This document shows positions 27,301 to 35,532 of a stretch of DNA of 42,553 nt, piece by piece. A program made the translations under genes and the position numbers. The notes beneath the pieces were generated by a model. That model worked only from the letters and a program-made list of their open reading frames with translations. It was not told the origin of the DNA and did not search any database. Every line of letters starts with the position of its first letter. Positions within the stretch are counted from its first letter, which is position 1. The stretch spans positions 1-42,553 of the forward strand of contig NZ_JAMOKF010000013.1 in assembly GCF_023656545.1 (NCBI RefSeq). The letters run 5' to 3'. This stretch comes from Micromonospora phytophila (GTDB taxonomy: Bacteria > Actinomycetota > Actinomycetes > Mycobacteriales > Micromonosporaceae).

Positions 27301-28169
27301 TGCGACCGGTAGAGCAGCCGCAGGTGCGTCTCCTCCAGGTCGTCACCGACGCCCTGCACCCCGTCCAGCGGGTCGTCGATCGGCAGGAAGACGGCGGCGG
27401 CGCCATCCAACGCGCTCGCCGTCAGGGCGGCCTGGAATAACCAGGCCGTGTCACCGTTGCTGGTCGCCTCCAGCTGGGTATTGATCAGGGCGAGCTGCAC
27501 CACCCGGCGGCCGTCGCGCGGCCGGACCTCGACGGCCAGGTGCACGCCCGGATCGTCCTCGTCCGGCACCGTCAGCGGCATCCGGTAGGACGACTCGCTG
27601 TCGAGGCGGACCTCCTTGCGGTACGACACCGGCTCGCGGTACCAGACCCGGCGCTTCTTGCCCTTGTCGTCCTCGGACTCGCGCAGGTCGTAGCGACCCC
27701 AGTCGGCGGTCACCGTCAGGACGTCGACATCGCCGGGGACGGCGAACGACAACCCCATAGACGAGGCCCACATCTTGCCCAGGTTCTGCGGGGTGACGAC
27801 CTCGGGCAGCTCGGCCTCCGCGCCGTCGCCCTGGACGGCGGCGTCCACGTCCGCCACCTCGGCCGCTTCGCGACGGTCGGACCTGGGGCGCTGCTTTGGC
27901 CCGAGCATGCCGACGAGGTAGCGCTCGCGCGGTCCCATCGCCCCGGGGCGGAACTCCTCCCGCTCCCCGTCCCACGGGCCGAGCAGGTCCCGCCCGATTA
28001 GCTCCTCCAGCTCGTCGCGTACCTGGTAGGAGCTGACATCGGGGAACGTCTGCGGTACGTCGAGCGGCGGGATGAGCGCCTGCTGGTCGGCGTCGTCACT
28101 GCCGGACAGCGAAAGTGCCTGTTGCTCGCCACGGGGGTGCGGGAAGAGTCCGCCCTGTACGTCGACCAT
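24333..28169 (-). CDS. drmA: DISARM SF2-like helicase DrmA
   Basis: ATG 28169 (1278 residues) overlaps the drmMI stop by one base (TGATG); the longer upstream frame is the antisense-frame shadow of drmMI. It has Walker A LLFFPTGGGKTEAYLGL near residue 508, a DEAH-type box LIIQDELHLISGALG near 765, VGVDVSRFGLMVVTGQP near 1028 and the Q-box QASSRVGRDAKRPG near 1052. Two cysteine clusters (CPWCGSKL with later CP and CPF; CPRHGYRH with CGARH) probably bind zinc. DrmA is the motor of the DrmAB complex, which threads free or unmethylated DNA. Length and order are those expected for class 1 DISARM. Confidence 0.95.
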   Translation of the reverse strand: MVDVQGGLFPHPRGEQQALSLSGSDDADQQALIPPLDVPQTFPDVSSYQVRDELEELIGRDLLGPWDGEREEFRPGAMGPRERYLVGMLGPKQRPRSDRREAAEVADVDAAVQGDGAEAELPEVVTPQNLGKMWASSMGLSFAVPGDVDVLTVTADWGRYDLRESEDDKGKKRRVWYREPVSYRKEVRLDSESSYRMPLTVPDEDDPGVHLAVEVRPRDGRRVVQLALINTQLEATSNGDTAWLFQAALTASALDGAAAVFLPIDDPLDGVQGVGDDLEETHLRLLYRSQRRYASGRNVAVHPSVREGERCAYQLATTWLPTHNVPATVAQVGADSGLAGVELSMDALVTADIDRLRTRLAPLADGYEAWLDEEEAKIPGLPEPLRPAAVTAVFNARRAAERIRAGIALLTDPEIEKHADAIAAFRFANEAMALQRRHSEVARLREEQGLSYAKARAAIDARGVAAASWRPFQLAFVLLNLPSITDPAHPERAADRDATVDLLFFPTGGGKTEAYLGLTAFTFAIRRLQGVVGAGADARSGAGGVAVLMRYTLRLLTAQQFQRAAALVCAAEVLRRQAESTWGAEPFRIGLWVGGGVSPNWFPEAAEQIAEAREVGNGKFTNVLQTLSCPWCGSKLRAERDLTVREDERRVLLYCPEAEGPDACPFSRTRSAEGLPILTIDEEIYRYAPSLVIATVDKLAQLPWRGFAGMLFGRVRERCPRHGYRHDDLDAKTGCGARHNKKGKLPAVTSEPVVRLRPPDLIIQDELHLISGALGTIVGLFEAAVDQLCTWSLPGGREAGPKIVASTATTKRAREQVLGVFGRQLAVFPPPVIDITDTFFSRQVPVTVQNPGRRYLGVCAHGVRMKSAEIRLSEILLIAGQTLFDTYGQPADPYMTTVGYFSATRELAGMRRLLDDQVTTRVRSHGRRKGLSDRIAGTQMLNVQELTSRVSSADISEVLKRLENGFDPELDTSARRRAVLEDMRDAFKAKTTSNPKLSLHAVTQSFYRRQDENRVPVDAVLATSMLQVGVDVSRFGLMVVTGQPKNTAEYIQASSRVGRDAKRPGLVVTLYNWTRPRDLAHYEDFEYYHATFYRQVEALSVTPYTRRALDRGTTATLVAAVRNGEDSFSRNTDAHDVPLDGPEVQRVIGRLLARAEAISGTRGRDYLQERINTLRDEWNKKKTGSSRLGYSEGTFKQQKLDGLLTVAGGGRWTGLTVGQSMRETENEINLVLPAGGEIFNPQYGTPEWSFGPQTDGKRDEDLPDGDELGESTLTGKGN

Positions 28170-31100
28170 CACCACAGCCCCAGTTCGCTGGTCTTCGCCT
28201 TGCGGCCGGCCTTTTTGTCGTGCAGGCCCTTGGCGACCTCCTCGGCGTAGCGCTGGTGGTTCAGTTCCAACAGCCGGTCGAGAATCTCGCGCTCGACGGT
28301 AGAGCCCACCGTGTATCGGATATAAACACCCGCCTTGTGAAAGCCGTGATCGAGCCCATTTGTCATTAGGTCGTCCCACCCGTAGGCGCGGCACACCGCC
28401 TCGTCAATTGCCCGGTGGATGCGCTGCAACTCCAGGATGTCCTCATCCCGAGAGTCTGGATCGAAGACCAGGTTGTAAGTCGCGGTAAGCCCAGCTTGCC
28501 GACTCAACATCACGTTTCGTCGAAACGTGTCAAGCCGCTCCCCAAGGTCCCGCATTTCCTGGGTCAAATTCGGCAATGGGAAAGTTTCATACACGTCAGA
28601 TGGCGTGTAGATCGGCCTAGTCTCTAGCTTCGAACCATGATGTATTGCCCACCAGTAGTGAACAGAGCTAGACAGCAGGGCAAGAACAGCATGGTCATCC
28701 GAGGCGAAAATGACGTTATTGCTGCTAATAACTTGCGCAGTCGGCACCATTGCAGGCATGACCGACTTGCTAATCTGCACAATCACGATTACTCGGGCCA
28801 ATCCTGCTGTCGCTTTCACCAGGGCCGGCCGCTTTTCCGCATATTGCCAATACCGTTGCGGCAACGGCTTCCTTAGCACGTAGGAACCATCCGCCTTCCG
28901 CCGCTGCCGCTCGGGCTTCACCTTACTTTGAACAATAGCAAAGACTTCTCCGTACTCGCTCGCTCGCTCCTCAGACCAATCGTGAAAGTTGACGACCCAC
29001 CGACTCGCACTACAATCTGGCCGAGAGTTTAAGTCCTTGCCGTTAAGGAAGGGGAGAAGAACTTCTTTATTACGAGGATCCCGCCGAATGAGAGCGGCTG
29101 CCTCCTGTGGCTCCATCGTGAATCCCATACCCAGCACATACAGGCCGAGGAAGGAGAATCCACCGTTCGCCAAGAGACGCTGTGGACTGCCGCTCACGCG
29201 CGACCGAGCATCAAGGGAAGTCGTTATACCCGGTACCGCGACCCCGTCGAGGACGCACTTCGCCTCATCGTTAAGCGGCGCTTGAGTTGTCCACAACGCA
29301 CAATATTCAAGGGCAGCAGACCTTGAGGGCCATGGCTGACTTTTGACAGCTCGCCTAATCGTCACCCCATCGATCGCAAGCCTATCCAACCCGACCTCAC
29401 GGGTGTCGCCTTGGGTTAAGGTGTTAGTTGCAATGAGGCCGGCTTGCCCCCGCCTATTGAGCAACCGATGTGCGCGAAGCACGAAATAGGCAACCAGGTC
29501 ACATCGGCCTCCAGCACGATGGCCGCCTGCGACCGCCCACACCAGGTATTCTCGGTAGCTTAAGCCAAACGGGCCAGTGATTTTGGTTCCACCTAGGAAC
29601 GGTGGATTGCCGATTATGGCATCGAAGCCGCCCTTCTCAACAACCTCAGGGAAAACCAACGGCCAGTGCAGGGGGTTTCGGTCGAACGAGCCGTAAACGT
29701 GGTCGGTGGCTAGCCACGTTGCCCGCTCTCGCTTCGCCACCGACTCCTCTTGGCCCGAAGCGACATCATTTGCAAGCTTGGCTGCCTGGAGTGACCCCGC
29801 GTTCAGGCCCTTTTCACCCTTGGATGCGTAGGCGAGCGCAGCGCCGACCGCTAGATCGGCGAAGAAGCGGAGTTGGGATGACATCGCCTCCGCGGCGCAG
29901 AGAAGTTCGCGTTTCTTGGTCAATGCGGCCATCTGGTCGCCGCCAAAAGCAACCTCGCCAATTTTGCGGCGCTCGGCGGCGACCTCGGTGACTAGCGAAC
30001 GCACGCCGGACGTCCAGTCGAAAATGCCGCTCTCGTGAAGCTCTCGGCCCTTCTTCGGGTCCGTGTGCATGTACTCAAGCTGATCGAGCGAGGTGATGCC
30101 GAGCAGGGAGTCGCCGGCGACAAGGCGGTCGTCGAGGAAGGTGAAGGGACGCTGCGGATCCATGGAGACCAGCCAGAGCGACAGCTTCGCCATCTCCACG
30201 GCCATCGGGTTGATGTCCACCCCGTACAGGCAGTGCTCGATGACCTGCCGCCGCGCCTCCACCACCAGCGGGTCCTCGTCAACGTCCACCGGTCGGTCGA
30301 ATCCACGCTGCTGGTAGGCGAGCGCCCGCTCGTCCCCTTCCCGCGACCACGCCTCGATCAGGTGGCCGGCAAGATAGCGAGCGGCGGCCACCAGGAACGC
30401 CGCCGACCCCAAGGCGATGTCAGCGACTTTGAGGGCGAGGATCTCCTTGCTGGACTTCGGCTTCCACTGTGACTTGTCGGCGGTCTGCAACGGCCCGGGC
30501 TCGTAGACGAGCGGCTCCAGCGCCCCCTCGACCACCTCTTCGGCCAGGAAGCGCGGCGTGTAGTGGGTGCCGGTGTTGCGGCGAAGTGCCGACTCGGTGA
30601 CGAAGAGCGCGCCCGGCAGGATCACCACGGGCAGGCCGCGCAGATCCTCACGGATGACCCCTACGAAGGGCAGCAACCGCTCGGAGAGCGGATAGTCGCC
30701 GCCGGTGACGGCGAGCAACTTCTTGCGGGCCTCCTCGCGCTCCACCCCGTCCAGCGGTGCCAGCCGCTTGGTCAGCGCCGCGACCGACCCAATCTTCGAG
30801 TCCTTGTATTTCTCGGCGAGCGCCTTGGCCAGCGCGGGCACCTCGGACGCCCGCTCACCCAGAGCTTCCAGGTCGGCGAGCGCGACCTCCTCCTCTAGCC
30901 CTTCCTTGCCGATCAGCCCGACGGTGACGTCCTCGGCACGGAAACCCTCGAAGGCGAGCAGGCCCTCATAGACGTACCCGATCTGCTCGACGTCGAGGGC
31001 GCGGAAGCTGAGCGTGCGGCGCTCGCGCGACCGGCCGGTGCCGATTTCGACGTACTGCACGGCGCGGAGCATGTGCAGCACAGTCCGGTCGTCGATGGTC

Positions 31101-32245
31101 AGCGGCAGCCACGGCGTGGCCTCCGGGTCGAAGAGCGACCCGTCGTGGCCGTGCATGGTGAGCCGGGGGTGATCGACGCCCCGGTAGACGGCGTTGAACA
31201 GGGCGAGCAGCCGGTGCCAGGCGGCGGAGCTGTGCTCCAGGTCCTCCTCGCTGCCCTCAATGACCCGCTGCTCCAGCTCGGCGCAGAGCCGCCCCGCGGA
31301 GTACGCCTTCACATACAGCTCGTTGTCGGCGGGGAGCAGCTTGCGCTCCTCGGCGAAGAGCAGGAAGACGATCCGCATCATCACCGCGACCGCGCCGCGG
31401 TAGACCTCGTGCGCGTCGACGTCCTGGAGGCCGCGCCCACCGAGTTCCCGGTCCCGCACGTCGGTGCGGCCCATCGCGGCCACCAGCAGTTCGACGGCCT
31501 GGCGGACCTGGACGCCGAGCGCCTCGGTGATCTCCTCCTGGCTGCCGAGGCTGGCTCGCAGCAGCGGCACCAGCCGCTCGGCATCGGGGACGCTGAAGAA
31601 CCGGTGCCGGGACAGCAGCGAGGCGAACGCGCGAACCACGTCGCGCTCGGCCGCCTCGGGCCACGCCACGACGTCGAAGACCGCCGTGGTGGTGACGCCG
31701 CCGCGCGGCGCCCAGACCAGGGTCCACCAGCGGCCATCGGTGACCAGACCCAGCTCGATGTTGTGGTGGCGGCACAGGTGGGCGAGCCGGTCGACCGGGG
31801 TCGCCGCCCACGCGGAATCACGAATCCGGGCGGTCGGCTGGCTGCCGGCCGGGCAGATCATGCCCAGCATTCGTACGCTGTCGGGCTTGACCTCCTCGCC
31901 CGGCTCTACGAGCGCGAACGACGGGCGCAGCTCGGTGTCGTGCTCGGCGACGGTGTGCACGAGCGTGTCGAGGCCGTCGGTGTGCAGCGTGTCGCCCCAG
32001 CTGAGCAGCTCACGCAGCACGTACTCGATCCAGGGCTGCTGGCCCGCGGCGGTGTCGGCCTGCCAGGTGGCGTGCTCCTGGCGCAGCCGCTCCCGGGATT
32101 TCTTGTCGAGCGCGTCCAGAGTCGGCCAGGTGGCGCGGAGCACCGGCAGGCTCAGGAACGGGCCGCTGACCTCGACCAGGCTCAGCCAGTTGCGGTGCTG
32201 CTCGGCGCCGTCCGGTGCGGCGGGACGTCGGAAGGTACGGCTCAT
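28169..32245 (-). CDS. drmMI: DISARM class 1 N6-adenine methyltransferase DrmMI
   Basis: The 1358-residue protein starts at ATG 32245, in an ATGA overlap with the drmD stop. It is a large PglX/type IIG-like methylase. An N-terminal 550 residues is helical and nuclease-free by eye. The GTHYTPRFLAEEVVE entry motif leads to motif I at VADIALGSAAFLVAAARYL (near residue 606), FDRPVDVDEDP and YGVDINPMAVEMAKLSLWL. Motif IV FDAIIGNPPFLGG is near residue 880. The C-terminal 400 residues form the target-recognition part. DrmMI marks self DNA so DISARM ignores it. Motif I is IALGSAAF rather than PA-GSGAF, a mild departure. The DNA for roughly residues 750-1328 is much AT-richer than the rest, suggesting a swapped specificity region. 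Confidence 0.94.
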   Translation of the reverse strand: MSRTFRRPAAPDGAEQHRNWLSLVEVSGPFLSLPVLRATWPTLDALDKKSRERLRQEHATWQADTAAGQQPWIEYVLRELLSWGDTLHTDGLDTLVHTVAEHDTELRPSFALVEPGEEVKPDSVRMLGMICPAGSQPTARIRDSAWAATPVDRLAHLCRHHNIELGLVTDGRWWTLVWAPRGGVTTTAVFDVVAWPEAAERDVVRAFASLLSRHRFFSVPDAERLVPLLRASLGSQEEITEALGVQVRQAVELLVAAMGRTDVRDRELGGRGLQDVDAHEVYRGAVAVMMRIVFLLFAEERKLLPADNELYVKAYSAGRLCAELEQRVIEGSEEDLEHSSAAWHRLLALFNAVYRGVDHPRLTMHGHDGSLFDPEATPWLPLTIDDRTVLHMLRAVQYVEIGTGRSRERRTLSFRALDVEQIGYVYEGLLAFEGFRAEDVTVGLIGKEGLEEEVALADLEALGERASEVPALAKALAEKYKDSKIGSVAALTKRLAPLDGVEREEARKKLLAVTGGDYPLSERLLPFVGVIREDLRGLPVVILPGALFVTESALRRNTGTHYTPRFLAEEVVEGALEPLVYEPGPLQTADKSQWKPKSSKEILALKVADIALGSAAFLVAAARYLAGHLIEAWSREGDERALAYQQRGFDRPVDVDEDPLVVEARRQVIEHCLYGVDINPMAVEMAKLSLWLVSMDPQRPFTFLDDRLVAGDSLLGITSLDQLEYMHTDPKKGRELHESGIFDWTSGVRSLVTEVAAERRKIGEVAFGGDQMAALTKKRELLCAAEAMSSQLRFFADLAVGAALAYASKGEKGLNAGSLQAAKLANDVASGQEESVAKRERATWLATDHVYGSFDRNPLHWPLVFPEVVEKGGFDAIIGNPPFLGGTKITGPFGLSYREYLVWAVAGGHRAGGRCDLVAYFVLRAHRLLNRRGQAGLIATNTLTQGDTREVGLDRLAIDGVTIRRAVKSQPWPSRSAALEYCALWTTQAPLNDEAKCVLDGVAVPGITTSLDARSRVSGSPQRLLANGGFSFLGLYVLGMGFTMEPQEAAALIRRDPRNKEVLLPFLNGKDLNSRPDCSASRWVVNFHDWSEERASEYGEVFAIVQSKVKPERQRRKADGSYVLRKPLPQRYWQYAEKRPALVKATAGLARVIVIVQISKSVMPAMVPTAQVISSNNVIFASDDHAVLALLSSSVHYWWAIHHGSKLETRPIYTPSDVYETFPLPNLTQEMRDLGERLDTFRRNVMLSRQAGLTATYNLVFDPDSRDEDILELQRIHRAIDEAVCRAYGWDDLMTNGLDHGFHKAGVYIRYTVGSTVEREILDRLLELNHQRYAEEVAKGLHDKKAGRKAKTSELGLW
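28260..29990. other. AT-richer segment inside drmMI
   Basis: Sixty-base blocks between about 28260 and 29990 run about 47-60% GC by eye, for example 47% in 28681-28740, while the flanks run about 62-70%. The frame is intact throughout. The segment encodes about residues 750-1328, covering the NPPF motif and the target-recognition half. The confinement of the shift to one part of one gene suggests recombination with a distant donor. Confidence 0.7.
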
Positions 32246-35200
32246 CGGATGGCCTCCCGCTTCGGCACGACGAAGACCACGGCCACCGGGAACCGGTGCG
32301 GCTTCGGGTCGCGGTAGCGGGCGGCGACGACGTCGAGTTCGCGGTCGCGCTCGACTTGCAGGGCCGACAAGCGTTCCTCCCAGGATTGACGATCCTTGCG
32401 GTACTGAGCGAGTTCTTCCTTGCTCTTCGCGGCGACGGCGACGCTGAACAGCGCGTCCTCGGCGTCGTCGTCGGCGAGCGCACCGCGCAGGGTGGCGGCG
32501 AACTGGTCGAGGTTGTCGATGATGCGCTGCTGCTCGGCCTCGCGCCGCTGGTCGAGCTTGCGCTTCAGGGCCTCGTGGCGGGTGGCGGCACGCCAGTCGA
32601 TGGCGGAGAGCAGTCCGTCGGCGACGCGGGGCCAGCGCTCGGCGAGCCGGGCCTCAACCAGGCCGGAGGCCGCGCTGCCGGTGGTGAGCGCCCGGTCGAG
32701 GATGCCGCCGAGGGTGCCGAGGTTCTCCAGCCGGCGGAACCGGCCGTGCTCGGGCGCCCAGCCACCGGCGTAGAGGACCTCCTCGTGCAGCCGCACGCCG
32801 TCGGTGCCGACCAGCACGAACCGGGAGTACGCCCCGACCAGCACGTCCTCCAGCGCCGGGTCGTCGCTGACCACGGCGGTGACCCGGTGCAGCCCGATGT
32901 CCGGGTTGGAGACGGCGGCGCGCAGCAGCCGGGTCGACATGGCGACCAGCGGGTGGTTCAGGTGGGCGAGCACGATCTCGTCCTGCCCCTTCGCCACCGC
33001 CGGCTCAAAGGTGACCGGCAGTTGTCGAGGTGGCTCGTCGTCGCGCTGCAGTTTCGCGGTCAACCCGGCGGCAGCCCGCTGCCAGGAACCGGTCAGCGGC
33101 GGGACGGTGTAGAGGCCGTCGACCAGGTGCCGGTCGTCGATGTGCCGCTTCAGCGGCTGCTGACGGGCCAGTTCCAGCGCGGTGTCGACGACCCGCTTGA
33201 CGGCCGGCGGCGTGATGCCCAGCTCCTCGACGGTCTTGTCCAGCTCCGCCCGGAGCCGGACCACCTGCTCACGCAGGTTGGCCTCGGTGGGCAGGCTGCG
33301 GGTGCTCTTGGCCTTGCCGGCCTTGTCGATGTCCACGGTGACCTGCTCGCCGAGCATCCGGCGCTGCACGGCCTCGGCGAGCACGGCGTTGACCGAGCCG
33401 AGGTCGGCCTCCATCCGGGCCACCTTGGTGGCGACCCGGGACAGGAACTCCAGGTCCGCCTCGTAGGAGTCGACGGCCTTGCCGAAGCCGCTGCCCACGA
33501 AGTGCTTGATTTCGGGGGCGGTCGTCTGGCCGTACCGGTCGACCCGCCCGATCCGCTGTTCCAGCTTGTTGGGGTTGAATGGGATGTCGTAGTTGACCAG
33601 CCGGTGGCAGTACTTCTGCAGGTCGATGCCCTCGCTGGCGGCGTCGGTGGCGAGCAGGATGCGCACCGGCTGCTTCGTCGGGTCGGCCTGGAAAGCCAGC
33701 CGCAGCTGCTCCCGCTCCTCGGCGGGCGTACCGCCGTGCAGCAGCACGAGCCCCTGCCCGGCCAGACCCTCCTGGCGGAGCAGCTCGGCCAGCCAGATCT
33801 GGGTGTCGCGGTATTCCGTGAAGACCACGACGCGCTCGTTGGTCCAGTGCCGGCCATCCGGCTTGCAGACCGCGCTGAGGTAGGTGATCAGCTCCTTGGC
33901 CTTGGCGTCCGGCAGCGCCTCCTTCGCCTCGGCCCACTGGTACATCTTCTCCAGCAGGGCCATCTCGTCGGCGGTGGCGTCGGGCTGCATGGCCCGGGTC
34001 CGGCCGAGCGCGTCGTCCTCGGCCTCGGCGAGCTGGTCGTCGGCGTAGGTGGCGACGTCGTCGAAGAAGTCCTCCATCCACTCCGGCACGTCGTCGTCGG
34101 CCGGCAGGACGGCGGGCGCCTTGCGGCTGCGCAGGGTCTCCAGGTAGACGCCGACGGTGTGCGCGAACGCGGCGGGGCTGGAGAAGAGCCTCTTCTTGAG
34201 CAGCAGCGTCACCAGGTCGGTCGCCTTGCGTCCACGCTGGGAGTGCAGCCGCTTACGTCGCAGCTCGGCGAACTCGGTGAGCAGGGCGTGGATCTGCCGC
34301 TCGCTCTCCGGGTAGGTGACCGGGATCGCGGTGGCGACCCGTTCCACGAAGCGGGGCTTTCCGTCGGCGTCCGTGACGTCGCGCTTGAGCCGCCGGACGA
34401 CCGTGTCCCGCACCGCGGACTGGTCCGGCTCGACGCCCCGCGCGAACCGTTGGTTGTCGAGGATCTCCAGCAGCGCGGTGAACGACGCCTGGTAGCCGTT
34501 GTGCGGGGTGGCGGAGAGGAAGAGCCGGTGGGTGAAATGCGGTGCCAGCCGGCGGATCAGCTTGGTCTGCTGCGAGTCGACCGCGTAGACCTGCTTGGGG
34601 GCTGCCGGGGCGACGTGGTGCGCCTCGTCGAGGATCAAGAGGTCGAAGGTGCGCGGGTAGGTGGGGCCGTCGGCGGGAAGCACCTCGTCGAGCAGGCGCT
34701 GCGCCTTCTGCCCGCGCAGCCAGGGCAGGCTAATGATGCTCAGCGGGTAGACCTCGAACGGGTTCGCCGCCGAGCCGTGGGTACGGCGGACCGTGGCGCA
34801 GCGTTCGGCGTCGATGATGGTGAAGTCGAGGCCGAACTTCTCGGCCATCTCGTCGCGCCACTTGAGGGTCAGACCGGCCGGGCAAACGATCATGATGCGC
34901 CGGGCCCGCTGGCGCAGCAGCAGCTCCTGGGCGACCAGGCCGGCCTCGATGGTCTTACCGAGGCCGACGTCGTCGGCGAGCAGCAGGTTGACCCGGGGCG
35001 CGTCGACCGCGCGGGCCACGGGCTCCAGCTGGTAGTCCTCGATCGCGACACCGGAGCGGAACGGGGACTGCAACGTCTTCACGTCGGCGGAGGTGACCGC
35101 CGACCAGCGCACGGCGTCGAGGAAGGCGGCCAGCCGCTGCGGCGAGTCGAACTTCCCCTCGGTGACGTCGGGCAGCGAGCCGCTGGGCAGCACCTGGCGC

Positions 35201-35376
35201 CCCGGTTCGACCTCCCAGATGACGTCCAGGTGGTGGCCGTAGCGGCCGTCCTCGACGCTCTGCAGGCTGACCAGGCTGCTGTGTTCGCCCTCCTGCACGT
35301 CGCTGACCACCCAGCGCTGGCCGCGTACCGCGACCAGGTTGCCGATCTCCGGCTTTGCCGTCATTACGCTCGGCAT
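32242..35376 (-). CDS. drmD: DISARM SNF2-like helicase DrmD
   Basis: ATG 35376 (1044 residues) follows GGGGGAAAG; ATG 35364 is possible. The longer frame to 35523 starts in the spacer and is not supported. It is a SNF2/Rad54-family ATPase. Walker A LLADDVGLGKTIEAGLVAQE is near residue 138, DEAH in LLILDEAHHVAP near 248, SAT in LFLSATPHNG near 286, TEYRDTQ near 550 and the motif V/VI block LATDAASEGIDLQKYC and QRIGRVDRYGQ near 575-615. DrmD is the signature of class 1 DISARM, where class 2 carries drmE. It probably moves on DNA to present it to DrmAB. The C-terminal third is helical. Confidence 0.94.
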   Translation of the reverse strand: MPSVMTAKPEIGNLVAVRGQRWVVSDVQEGEHSSLVSLQSVEDGRYGHHLDVIWEVEPGRQVLPSGSLPDVTEGKFDSPQRLAAFLDAVRWSAVTSADVKTLQSPFRSGVAIEDYQLEPVARAVDAPRVNLLLADDVGLGKTIEAGLVAQELLLRQRARRIMIVCPAGLTLKWRDEMAEKFGLDFTIIDAERCATVRRTHGSAANPFEVYPLSIISLPWLRGQKAQRLLDEVLPADGPTYPRTFDLLILDEAHHVAPAAPKQVYAVDSQQTKLIRRLAPHFTHRLFLSATPHNGYQASFTALLEILDNQRFARGVEPDQSAVRDTVVRRLKRDVTDADGKPRFVERVATAIPVTYPESERQIHALLTEFAELRRKRLHSQRGRKATDLVTLLLKKRLFSSPAAFAHTVGVYLETLRSRKAPAVLPADDDVPEWMEDFFDDVATYADDQLAEAEDDALGRTRAMQPDATADEMALLEKMYQWAEAKEALPDAKAKELITYLSAVCKPDGRHWTNERVVVFTEYRDTQIWLAELLRQEGLAGQGLVLLHGGTPAEEREQLRLAFQADPTKQPVRILLATDAASEGIDLQKYCHRLVNYDIPFNPNKLEQRIGRVDRYGQTTAPEIKHFVGSGFGKAVDSYEADLEFLSRVATKVARMEADLGSVNAVLAEAVQRRMLGEQVTVDIDKAGKAKSTRSLPTEANLREQVVRLRAELDKTVEELGITPPAVKRVVDTALELARQQPLKRHIDDRHLVDGLYTVPPLTGSWQRAAAGLTAKLQRDDEPPRQLPVTFEPAVAKGQDEIVLAHLNHPLVAMSTRLLRAAVSNPDIGLHRVTAVVSDDPALEDVLVGAYSRFVLVGTDGVRLHEEVLYAGGWAPEHGRFRRLENLGTLGGILDRALTTGSAASGLVEARLAERWPRVADGLLSAIDWRAATRHEALKRKLDQRREAEQQRIIDNLDQFAATLRGALADDDAEDALFSVAVAAKSKEELAQYRKDRQSWEERLSALQVERDRELDVVAARYRDPKPHRFPVAVVFVVPKREAIR

Positions 35377-35418
35377 CTTTCCCCCATTGTTGGTTCGCCC
35401 CACACGAATCCGACCCGC

Positions 35419-35446
35419 ACCGTACGCCCGTACTGACACGGTCACA
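35419..35446 (-). promoter_or_regulatory. drmD: Putative drmD promoter with overlapping inverted repeat
   Basis: On the minus strand TGTGAC (35446-35441) is 16 bases before TACGGT (35424-35419), a weak -35/-10 pair. The perfect inverted repeat GTACG-CC-CGTAC (35422-35433) overlaps the -10 and could be an operator. It lies in the 156-base gap between the OGG-like stop and drmD, the only sizeable gap in the upstream half of the island. Evidence is pattern only. Confidence 0.35.
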
Positions 35447-35532
35447 GTCCACCGAAAGGCTTGTTTGTTCACTTCACAGGCCAGCCGGACAGCAAGAGGA
35501 TCCTCCCGCCGGCGTCTCGTCAATCCGACTGA

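Noticed and set aside
25395..27440. A 681-residue plus-strand frame opposite drmA
   Set aside because: Same reason: low-complexity translation with no motif, while the other strand has complete DrmA helicase motifs.
32215..35436. A 1073-residue open frame on the plus strand opposite drmD
   Set aside because: It is the antisense shadow expected in GC-rich DNA. Its translation is Gly/Arg/Val/Gln-rich with no domain, while the minus strand carries a full SNF2 protein.
35376..35523. Longer drmD start at 35523
   Set aside because: The additional 49 residues are Arg-rich and unlike the family, and the ATG at 35376 has a purine-rich site just before it.
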